Part shown: in pieces, positions 41,228 to 49,925 of the stretch
Numbering within the stretch: position 1 is the stretch's first letter
Layout: every line of letters begins with the position of its first letter
Origin: Bacteroidota bacterium
GTDB taxonomy: Bacteria > Bacteroidota > Bacteroidia > UKL13-3
Length of the DNA stretch: 58,897 bases
Assembly (NCBI GenBank): GCA_947456185.1
Contig: CANGPW010000005.1
Span: 1 to 58,897, forward strand
Reading direction: 5' to 3'
Made by a program: the position numbers and the translations under genes
Notes under the pieces: model-generated
Seen by the model: only the letters and a program-made list of their open reading frames with translations
Database searches by the model: none
What the model was told of the DNA's origin: nothing

Positions 41228-41431
41228 TTAAAGAATTGTTGTTTCTTCTTTTTTCTTTCTTAATCGTGCCGCGCCATAAGCTAAACCTGCAACTAATAAA
41301 ATAGAGATACCACCATCTACTGGAACATCCTCTGGTTCATCTCCAAATCCTCCTGTTGTACTTCCTGGTTGTGCTTTAGCAGCGTAAGTCATGCATACTA
41401 AAATTGCTAATATTGATATTATTTTTTTCAT
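41228..41431 (-). CDS. PID-CTERM-like small secreted/sorted protein
   Basis: Signal peptide; C-terminal PVDGG + ISILLVAGLAYGAA + RLRKKKEE. Confidence 0.65.
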   Translation of the reverse strand: MKKIISILAILVCMTYAAKAQPGSTTGGFGDEPEDVPVDGGISILLVAGLAYGAARLRKKKEETTIL

Positions 41432-41502
41432 ATTTTTAATTAGTTGATAGTTGATGGACCATAGACCATACTACTTGTTTACTATGGTCTATTTACTATG
41501 GT

Positions 41503-43452
41503 CTACTTCACAAATTTTACTGTTTGATTAAATCCGTTTTGGTTGGTAATGGTAACAAAATATACACCATTGCTTAAGCCTTCAATGTTTAATTTTGAAT
41601 CAGTTCCAATCATGTTGGTATTCATTAATTGTTGGCCTGAAACATTGGTAATACTCACATAGGAATTTTTAAAATTGGCATTGTTCAAATTAATGTTCAA
41701 AACATCTGTTGCAGGATTTGGATATACATTAAGTTTGGTATTTAATACCAAAGCTTGTTCTAAATTAGTTGCACTATTTTTAAATACCAATTCAAATCGG
41801 TTATCTACCTTAGATAAGGGATCAATTACCACACTTAATTTTTTATCTTGATCAATGGCCGTAGTTGTATTCAAATATATATCATTTAAATAAATAGATA
41901 CCCCTGCATCAAAGCCCGAAACTTGGGTTATATCTAATTGGTATGTTCCAATGGTATTTCCCCATACCGATAATGGAATGGTTTTTTCAGTATAGTTATT
42001 TGAAATAAAATTAATGGCTGCATATTTTTCAACACCTACTACAGAAGAAACATTGACCGTAGCGTTTGCCAATTTGCTAAAATCTTCACTTTCTAAAAAT
42101 TCATCATTGAATTTTGAACCAAATACTATTAAAGTTTCATCAATATTGGCACTGTCTTGTGTTAATTTTATTCTTAATTGATTACTTGGAGTCGTTTTTA
42201 ATAATAAGGTAGTAGGTGCTGTTAAGGTTTTAACTGACTCTGTACATGTCAATACAGGTGAAGAACCAGTAGCTTTCACAAAAAACCCTTGTCCTGAACC
42301 AATTACACTACCACCGCCATTAAGCGATGTAAGAGTAAGTCCAGCTGATGCATCACTGGTTAAAAGTGAATAAGCATATGAATTAGTAGATGGTCTATAT
42401 ATGGCTACACCTGTTCCAACATTGGTTTTTGTCCATCCTGATGCCGACATCCAATCAATATTACATGGAAAAGGATTACCTACTAAATTCCATCCTTGAC
42501 CACCGCTAGTGGTATAAGTAACAGGTAAAGAAACTGGACTAGAAGGATAAGAACCATTCACCCAAATTGTTGTGGCATTATTGGTAGTATTAAAAGTTGT
42601 TAAACTAATACTTCTATCACCTCTTACAAATACTCTATATCCTTTTCCATTTATTAAATTGGTACTACCATCAATGTTGGACCATTTGGCTACATCGTTA
42701 ATGGTTCCTGTGGTATTGGTTTCATTATAAAAAAAAGCAGATTTTGCATTGTTAGTTGAGGCATCTACCGTTCCAGTTGGGCCAGTAATTTGAATTCCTC
42801 TTCCAGAGGTGTTTCCTCCATTGTCACGCCATTGTGAAGTAATGCTACCCACAACAGGAGAAGCCAAAAAGCGGTATCTTCTTCCATTTGCTGGAATGTA
42901 TCTTTCAACTGTTAAATTACCACTGATGATACCTGTTGAAATACCTATACATGCAGTTCCATTGCTATCAGACTTTAACGTTAAGAATCCACCGGTTGTT
43001 AAGGTTGTACCTGAACCTACTATAACTGTTCCTGGGCTATTACCTCCAGTAATGTTAAGTGCATTACCCAATGTAGCGTTAGCAGTTCCGGAAATGGTTA
43101 AATTTTTCAATACATTGGTAGTTCCTAAAGTGGTTTGGTCAAAATAATAAGTACCACTTGTACTTGTTCCGCCAATTATTAAATTGGAAGTACTAGAACC
43201 TTTGATGGTTCCTGTACCTGATGATGAACCTCCATTCAAGGTCGCAGTTGCACCTGGTGCAATAATAAGATTGCCTGCATTTGTAAAGGTTTCAGCAACA
43301 AATAAATTTTCACCGCTTGATAAGTTAATTTCTGCTCCAGAAGTAATGTAAAGCTGGGCATTTGTGAGGATTGGAAATAATAAACAAAAAGCAATAGTAA
43401 TTTTTTTCATATTTTTTTCATTTTGATACAACAAATAATGTGTAATTTTCAA
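41503..43452 (-). CDS. Secreted protein with T9SS type A sorting domain
   Basis: Signal peptide; C-terminus VYPNPATDVLNI...GVYFVTITNQNGFNQTVKFVK. Confidence 0.83.
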   Translation of the reverse strand: MKITHYLLYQNEKNMKKITIAFCLLFPILTNAQLYITSGAEINLSSGENLFVAETFTNAGNLIIAPGATATLNGGSSSGTGTIKGSSTSNLIIGGTSTSGTYYFDQTTLGTTNVLKNLTISGTANATLGNALNITGGNSPGTVIVGSGTTLTTGGFLTLKSDSNGTACIGISTGIISGNLTVERYIPANGRRYRFLASPVVGSITSQWRDNGGNTSGRGIQITGPTGTVDASTNNAKSAFFYNETNTTGTINDVAKWSNIDGSTNLINGKGYRVFVRGDRSISLTTFNTTNNATTIWVNGSYPSSPVSLPVTYTTSGGQGWNLVGNPFPCNIDWMSASGWTKTNVGTGVAIYRPSTNSYAYSLLTSDASAGLTLTSLNGGGSVIGSGQGFFVKATGSSPVLTCTESVKTLTAPTTLLLKTTPSNQLRIKLTQDSANIDETLIVFGSKFNDEFLESEDFSKLANATVNVSSVVGVEKYAAINFISNNYTEKTIPLSVWGNTIGTYQLDITQVSGFDAGVSIYLNDIYLNTTTAIDQDKKLSVVIDPLSKVDNRFELVFKNSATNLEQALVLNTKLNVYPNPATDVLNINLNNANFKNSYVSITNVSGQQLMNTNMIGTDSKLNIEGLSNGVYFVTITNQNGFNQTVKFVK

Positions 43453-43883
43453 AAAAAATAGCTCTTAAATAAGAGAATTAGATTTTATTATTAATAAAGT
43501 ATATAAATAATAGTTTTTAAATTATTTATTTTAAAAGTATGATTATGATATAATTTTATATTTTCATATATTTCAAAATCAGTGTATTAAATAATTGCTA
43601 TCAAATAAGATAAATTCCAAATATGGTAAATATAATTTTTTTGATACAAATTTATATTTTATACTATTCAAATTATTGGATTCAATGGATTGAAAATGTT
43701 ATTAAATTACTTTTTTAAGAGTAAATTATTTCTTTCTCTTGCGTTTCAGTTATGGTTAATATATGGTAGGGGAAATAGTAACCAATCTTTTAAACTGGCT
43801 TTCTCATGAAGAATTCCCATAAAGCATATGGTAATATTTAATTCAAAAATTTAATATAAAATCAGAAAAACATACAAATTTAT

Positions 43884-44840
43884 TTAATCCTTGATACAAC
43901 GAATTGCACAACCTGCAGCTCTATATGGGTCTTGATAAAAGTATGCTGATATTCCAAAAAACTCAAATTTGTTTGCATAATAAACTGAATTAGTTAAGCT
44001 AACCGTTGAAGTCCAATATTCAGCGGCATCATTACTCCCAAAACTATTATATACATTTCCATCGGTACCTCTATAACCCGATAATGGTAATTTCAATGTT
44101 GAGCTAAACGCACTAGTTGCTTTATTTGCCAACCAGGTATTCTTCTCTGCAGTAAAATCATCATTAGTAGGAACTCTAAATCCACTAGAACAAGGATTAT
44201 TGATGCCATTATAACCTTGCCATAAGTTGTTGTTTTGTGTGGTTCTCCAATCTAAACTACCAATTATAAAATTACCATGTCCTGGATTATCTGTTGTAGA
44301 TTGAGTGGATGTGGTGCCAGAAATACCAACCCGCGATGTTTGAGATCTAAGTTGGTGTCCATCAGCACCTCTACCCCACTGAAACAAATCTCAATATCCA
44401 TAAGAATCATTGGATGTATTTGCAACTCTTGTTGCACCCAAGTTACGGTCAAGCCAACATTTTGTTCCTGTAGAATAAGTTTTTGAAATTGTTCCATATT
44501 TTACGCTAGCACCATTATAAGTAAATGTAACCGTACTGGTCCCACAGATAAAAGCACCCGCGGCTGTTTCACCTATCAAGTTAGTCCAAGCATTATTGCC
44601 ATTATATACTTGCATTTCTCCTGCTGGGCCACAATCTGAACACCATATTAATAATCCTGCCACGGGAGTTACAATTGCATTTTTTTGGGTATATGTCATT
44701 CTTGGAAGTAAAAAACCTTTAGTTGAGCTATTTACATCAAGTATAGCATGTGCATTTGGTATAGTTGTTCCAATACCAACTTGCGCAAAACTAATGTTAC
44801 ATAACAAAGTTATTATTGAAAATAAAATTATTTTTATCAT
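43884..44840 (-). pseudogene. FISUMP-domain protein interrupted by in-frame TGA (44391-44393)
   Basis: Both halves share one frame: ...SNDSYGY*DLFQWGRGADGHQ... Confidence 0.83.
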
Positions 44841-44976
44841 TTTATTGAGTTACGGGTTTGCAAGTTATGGTTTTTCAAACTTACCTTCCCATTTTTAGCA
44901 CTTAAAAATAATAAAATATTTTTTTTAACTTTATTTAATTATAAACATATACAAAGCTGGCTTATCAATTTATATA

Positions 44977-45000
44977 TCAGTTGGTTCGGATTATAAATCC
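44977..45000 (+). repeat. Dispersed repeat TCAGTTGGTTCGGATTATAAATCC
   Basis: Related copies in inverted orientation at 45969-45993 and 31541-31562. Confidence 0.6.
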
Positions 45001-45158
45001 AAGTCAGCATTTAATGTAATCTAAACTAATTCTAAACTTTTTTATATCTTCTTTCAATTTACTTTGTATTTTACAGCAATTAATTGGCTTAAGGAGATTT
45101 ATTTTAAAGAATAGCTATTTTACAATGTACGTGTTTTTAGTAATTTTTATTAATATTT

Positions 45159-45614
45159 TTACGTAGTAAGATAGATCAATCTAATTTTAGGTATATGTTT
45201 AGGTTTAAATTTTCGATTGATTTTTTCATCACAGTCTATTTTTCCAATTTTGTTTCCAATAGAAATTAAATTATTTAAAATTTTAAAATCGTCAAATGTA
45301 ATACTCCAGATTAAGCTGGGCGAAATTTTCTCAATAAGGTAGGTATTTTGTTGATTAGATAACAAATAATCATATACTGAATTAAAACAACCTGCAAAAC
45401 CAAATTCAAATACTATGTTAGTACTATTAAGAGATAATTTATTTCTAATAAATCCATTTTCTAAATAGGAGAAACTGTTTTTATTATTTCCAATATCCAA
45501 AAAAATAGTATTATTAATTTGATCATTGCTAACGCTAAATTCAGGAGAGAATAATTCCCAATTTGTTTTAGAAAAGGGAAATGATTTTGCAACATTTAAT
45601 TTTAAATCATTCAT
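45159..45614 (-). CDS. Hypothetical protein
   Basis: Open frame with ATG; no motif recognised. Confidence 0.45.
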   Translation of the reverse strand: MNDLKLNVAKSFPFSKTNWELFSPEFSVSNDQINNTIFLDIGNNKNSFSYLENGFIRNKLSLNSTNIVFEFGFAGCFNSVYDYLLSNQQNTYLIEKISPSLIWSITFDDFKILNNLISIGNKIGKIDCDEKINRKFKPKHIPKIRLIYLTT

Positions 45615-46251
45615 GGTTTTATAATTTTTATTTATTTCAAAATTATCTGTCTAATAGTTATTTACTTGTCTTAAAAATGATATTTTTAAAAACTATCAAA
45701 TTATTTTTTAAAAGTTATTTTTTGATATTTAAAGTAGTAATATTATAATAGTACAGGAAAATTTGATAGGATAAATTATACTCCTAAAACAATAATTTTC
45801 TTAAAGCAACTATTTCGTGTGTATTATTGAATGAGTTGGAAAGATTTTGCATACTTCCTTTGAATTTTTTAACATTTAAAATGCTACAAAATATTTTTCT
45901 ATTGATATTATTTTATATAAATATAGGTATTTATAAAGCTGATTATAAATCCTTATAATATTTGGCTCAAATTATAAATCACGAACCAGCTGATTAATAA
46001 TAACACCTACTCTGCCCTTCCTTTTAGGAAGGGTTAAATTAAGTTGCAATAAATTAACATCTATACCTGTAAATAAATGCCAGTTATTTGTCGAACTAAG
46101 GCTTTACGAAGGCTGTGTCAGCATGTTAACAGTTCAAATGGAATGGTTTAGATACCACCTACTAAAAATCAAGGTATTTTTTTTTAATTTTAATAAATAA
46201 CTTTAAATTTATTGAAATTATCGACTTTTTGTAACACATTGCAACACAAAT

Positions 46252-46536
46252 ATGATTAATCAAAAAAAGTGTGAGCATTGCAATAATTGGACAGATGGCA
46301 AAAAAGCTTTTTGTGATACTTGTGGTGGAATTTTAGACTTTAAATATCGTAAAGAAAGAGACGATTTGGAAAAAGAATTGGGAAACGTTCCAATGCTTTT
46401 TGAATATGTTAAAATAAAAAATGCTGAAAATAATAAGTTACTGTTCCTAATTGAAAAAGCAATTCATGGAGGACAAGCAATTATTTTTGCAATAATTACA
46501 TTGGTTACATTTATCATATTGGCATTACCTTTATAA
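46252..46536 (+). CDS. Small zinc-ribbon membrane protein
   Basis: CEHCNNWTDGKKAFCDTCG plus C-terminal TM segment. Confidence 0.6.
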   Translation: MINQKKCEHCNNWTDGKKAFCDTCGGILDFKYRKERDDLEKELGNVPMLFEYVKIKNAENNKLLFLIEKAIHGGQAIIFAIITLVTFIILALPL

Positions 46537-46539
46537 ATT

Positions 46540-46890
46540 ATGACTCCTCAAAACAAATATTTCTATTTTTATATTGCCATTTTATTATGGATGACTCACT
46601 CTATATTATTAGCTGCAAAAATTCATGTTCAATTTTTTGATAACTATTTAGATGATTTAACATTATTACCCATCCTATTAGGTATTGCCTTAATCATTCA
46701 AAGGAAAAAAATTTCAAAAAATAACGAATATAAATTCAACCGTGTTTTAATTGTATTTGCTTGCTTATACTTTTGTATCATGTTTGAGTTGGTAATACCG
46801 CATTTTAGCAAAAGTTTTACTGCAGATTGGCTTGATTGTATTGCTTATGGATTGGGTGCCTTATACTTTGATCGTTTGATTAACAAATAG
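46540..46890 (+). CDS. Small multi-TM membrane protein
   Basis: Hydrophobic segments; starts 3 nt after the previous stop. Confidence 0.55.
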   Translation: MTPQNKYFYFYIAILLWMTHSILLAAKIHVQFFDNYLDDLTLLPILLGIALIIQRKKISKNNEYKFNRVLIVFACLYFCIMFELVIPHFSKSFTADWLDCIAYGLGALYFDRLINK

Positions 46891-46917
46891 CATTTGCAAA
46901 AAGAAGTTTTAAAAAAC

Positions 46918-47091
46918 TTACTTTATCGTTTCTTCAATATTCCTCAACTTATTTTCGCATAGTTTTACAAGCTCTTTGGCTTCTATCAGTTTTACTGAAA
47001 GCGTTTCTAAATCTATTTCGTTGTTTTCCATTTGCGCTACTATTTCTTCTAGTTTTTGTTGCACTTGGCTGTATGTTATTTCTTGTGTCAT
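46918..47091 (-). CDS. xseB: Exodeoxyribonuclease VII small subunit (not in ORF track)
   Basis: Reverse strand reads MTQEITYSQVQQKLEEIVAQMENNEIDLETLSVKLIEAKELVKLCENKLRNIEETIK*; next to xseA. Confidence 0.9.
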   Translation of the reverse strand: MTQEITYSQVQQKLEEIVAQMENNEIDLETLSVKLIEAKELVKLCENKLRNIEETIK

Positions 47092-47307
47092 TTTTGATTT
47101 ATTGAATACAATATTGAAAGATTTGAAGATTGAAAAATTACAAAATTACAAAATTTAAAGATTAAAAATTATATTTAGTTATTGTTAATTGTCTATTGCT
47201 TATTGTCTATTGCTTATTGTCTATTGCTTATTGCTTCCTTCTACAAACTCAGGATGACATATTTCTAATTATCTATTGCTAATTGCCTATTAATCATTGC
47301 TTATTAC

Positions 47308-48438
47308 TCATTCCACATCAGAAATAATGCTTACAATTTTAGTGTTTTTAATATACGTTTCTATTTCATTTCCCTTTTGCAATTGAGCAACATCACTAAT
47401 AATTTTATTATTTAATTTCACCAAAGCATAGCCTTTTTTCAATACATTTTCAGGGTCTAAACTTTGAAGTAATCGTTTTAAATTTACTAAATTTTGCTTG
47501 GCTCTGTCTATTTTTAAAGCAATGTTTTGTTCTATTTGGTTAAACTGATACAATAAATTATTTTCAAACATATAATTATGGTCAACTATGTGAGCTGCAA
47601 CTTTGGTAGGTGTTTTTAATTGGCGTGCCATTAAATCGACAATGGAAGTATTTCTATCGTGGCCAATTCCGGTAAAAATAGGGATAGGAAAGTTGGCTAC
47701 TAATTTAGCTAATTCATATTGTTCAAAAGGTTTAAAATCGGTTTCGCTCCCTCCTCCCCTTACCATTGCCAAACAATCGTAATGCACGTTACTGTTTATA
47801 ATTTTCTCAAATTGTAGGATGATATTTTCGTGTGCTTTATCGCCTTGAATTTGACATAAATACTCATCTACTTCAAAGGCATAACCATAATTATTATTCA
47901 ATAATTCGTTATTAAAATCTCGTTGTCCGTCAGAATTTTGAGCAGTAATTAAAGCAATTTTTTGAATAACAACTGGCAATTTTAGTTTTTTATTGGGTGT
48001 AAAATATTGCTCTTCGTCTTCAGTAATTTGTCCATTACTTTCATCTACTAATCGTTTTAAAGTAGCTTGTTTTTGCAACTCAATTTGACCCAAAGCAAAG
48101 CTGTTATCAATTTCCAATACATCAAAACTTAAGCCGTATTTGATACTATATTTTACTTTTACTTTGCAAATAATTTGCAATCCGTTGGCAAAATGTTGTT
48201 GAGTTAAACGCTCAAATTGTTCAATAAATACATAACCTTGGCTCCAAGCTGTAGCTTTCATTTCGGCTATAATTTCCGTATCTTTTTTTTCTATTAGTTT
48301 TAAAAAACACCAACGTTTCGATTCGTATTTTTTTACATCTGTAATTTCAGCTTTTATCCAAAATGTTTGATAACCAAACTGACTTTGTAGGGTTTCATCT
48401 ATTTTATAAAGTAACTGTGAAAGATTTATTGCCTGCAT
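47308..48438 (-). CDS. xseA: Exodeoxyribonuclease VII large subunit
   Basis: FWIKAEITDVK, LAMVRGGGSETDFKPF, PIFTGIGHDRNTSIVD. Confidence 0.93.
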   Translation of the reverse strand: MQAINLSQLLYKIDETLQSQFGYQTFWIKAEITDVKKYESKRWCFLKLIEKKDTEIIAEMKATAWSQGYVFIEQFERLTQQHFANGLQIICKVKVKYSIKYGLSFDVLEIDNSFALGQIELQKQATLKRLVDESNGQITEDEEQYFTPNKKLKLPVVIQKIALITAQNSDGQRDFNNELLNNNYGYAFEVDEYLCQIQGDKAHENIILQFEKIINSNVHYDCLAMVRGGGSETDFKPFEQYELAKLVANFPIPIFTGIGHDRNTSIVDLMARQLKTPTKVAAHIVDHNYMFENNLLYQFNQIEQNIALKIDRAKQNLVNLKRLLQSLDPENVLKKGYALVKLNNKIISDVAQLQKGNEIETYIKNTKIVSIISDVE

Positions 48439-48520
48439 GTTTTTGATTGATAGATTGAAAGATTACAAAATTAAAAAATTATAAGATTACATTCCGATAA
48501 ATCGGGAGAAATATTATTTC

Positions 48521-48609
48521 CATTGTATAGTGGAGATATTTATTTTTTAAAAGTTGTAATCAAATTAAATAATTAAATAATTAAATAATCTCCACTAAGT
48601 CATACAATG
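48521..48609. repeat. Long imperfect inverted repeat
   Basis: CATTGTATAGTGGAGAT (48521-48537) versus ATCTCCACT-aagtc-ATACAATG (48588-48609). Confidence 0.75.
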
Positions 48610-48664
48610 TAAAAATGTTTGTTGAAAACAATGTGCAATAATACTATTATTTTTAGTAATATTG

Positions 48665-48681
48665 TGCTAAATATTTTAGCA
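48665..48681. promoter_or_regulatory. Candidate operator TGCTAAA-TAT-TTTAGCA overlapping start codon
   Basis: Perfect 7-bp arms immediately at the regulator's ATG. Confidence 0.5.
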
Positions 48682-49439
48682 TGAGCAAAATTTCAAGTAA
48701 TATTAAGCATTTAAGGCAAATAAAAAAATGGTCGCAAGAACAATTAGCTGTGGCTTTGGATAGTTCACGAGCTAGAATTGGTTCGTATGAAGAAGAACGT
48801 TGCGACCCGCCCGTAGAAACCTTAATTAAGATTTCGAACTTGTTCCATATTTCTATCGATACTTTGGTAAAATGCGATTTACGAACCACAGAAAGTACTT
48901 CTTTTATCACCGTTGGCGAAAACAGAATTTTGTTCCCCATTATGGTTGATAAAAACAACAACGATTTGGTGGAAGTGGTAACGGCAAAAGCTTCTGCTGG
49001 CTATTTAAATGGATATGCCGATCCTGAATATATTGAAAGTTTGCCTTTAATGAATTTACCTTTTAGGGTAATAGGCAAGCACCGGGCGTTTCCTATTAAA
49101 GGCGATTCGATGCCGCCACTTAAAGATGGAAGTTATGTAATTGGAAAGTTTGTAGAATCGATAAAAGACATGAGAAATGGAAGCACATATGTTTTAATTA
49201 CCCACGATGAAGGTGTGGTTTATAAACGTGTATTCATAACCGATAATAACTTGCTACTTGTTTCTGATAATAAAAACTACGAACCTTATTCCATTCATGC
49301 GGCTTCACTTGTTGAAATATGGGAGTTTGTGTGTAATTTAAACATGAGCGATACCAAAGAAGAAGAGTTAAATTTGGATAGCATAATGGCCATGTTGCGC
49401 AGCATGAGGGTAGAGATAGAAAGTTTGAAAAAAAATTAG
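48681..49439 (+). CDS. XRE-HTH / S24 (LexA-CI-like) transcriptional regulator
   Basis: N-terminal HTH; KASAGYLNGY cleavage-like region; PIKGDSMPPLKDGS and VYKRV. Confidence 0.9.
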   Translation: MSKISSNIKHLRQIKKWSQEQLAVALDSSRARIGSYEEERCDPPVETLIKISNLFHISIDTLVKCDLRTTESTSFITVGENRILFPIMVDKNNNDLVEVVTAKASAGYLNGYADPEYIESLPLMNLPFRVIGKHRAFPIKGDSMPPLKDGSYVIGKFVESIKDMRNGSTYVLITHDEGVVYKRVFITDNNLLLVSDNKNYEPYSIHAASLVEIWEFVCNLNMSDTKEEELNLDSIMAMLRSMRVEIESLKKN

Positions 49440-49562
49440 TTGAGTTATTTTTTGTAACTCTTTTTTCTTTTTCTTCTTTCTTTTTCCATTGCTTAAAAAG
49501 AAATCCTGCCTTGCAGGGCTAGACAAAAATATGCTTCCACGCAAAGGACAGAGCTGGCCCGC

Positions 49563-49578
49563 TCCCGATGCATCGGGA
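49563..49578. repeat. Palindrome TCCCGATGCATCGGGA
   Basis: 16-bp perfect palindrome; related copy at 299-314. Confidence 0.7.
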
Positions 49579-49833
49579 TTGTCATGCCAACGCGCGCTGT
49601 TAATGGAATAGAATTACTATAAAAAAATAATTTTTCGTGATTTGTTTTTATGCTATTGAAATTATTGATAAAATAAATAAAACAGAAAAAAGGGATTGAA
49701 TATAAGCTGCGATTCAACCCTTTCAATGTTAGTTTATTTTTTACATTTATAACCGTGGGTTGCTAAACATGGCTATTCAAATTAAACGCTTTCAGAGTTT
49801 TCAAGTGCAAGTAATTCAGGATTTTTAAACTTA

Positions 49834-49864
49834 ACTTTGTCAAAGTTTTAAACTTTGACAAAGT
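49834..49864. repeat. 31-nt nested palindrome ACTTTGTCAAAGTTT-T-AAACTTTGACAAAGT
   Basis: Perfect 15-bp arms. Confidence 0.85.
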
Positions 49865-49925
49865 ATCAAAAATCAACATCCAAAAATCAACATCCAACAT
49901 TCAACATCCAACATTCAAAATCCCC

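Noticed and set aside
44391-44393. TGA as selenocysteine or recoded codon
   Set aside because: Paralogs show no Cys at the equivalent site and no Sec machinery or SECIS-like evidence is visible; a nonsense mutation is simpler.
34939-44840. Diversity-generating retroelement target (FISUMP domains may have a C-type-lectin-like fold)
   Set aside because: No reverse transcriptase, template repeat or A-biased variation pattern seen in the window; mosaicism is better explained by paralog recombination.
46230-46246. TGTAACACATTGCAACA upstream of 46252 as a fourth CRP/FNR box
   Set aside because: Direct-repeat rather than palindromic geometry and only a few bases from the ATG; does not fit the 37-bp spacing rule.
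47170-47310. CRISPR-like array from regularly recurring TATTGCTTATTGTC units
   Set aside because: Units are short, degenerate and without unique spacers; no cas genes present.
49493-49726. 77-aa minus-strand ORF
   Set aside because: Runs through the GC-rich palindromic repeat island; no recognisable protein features.
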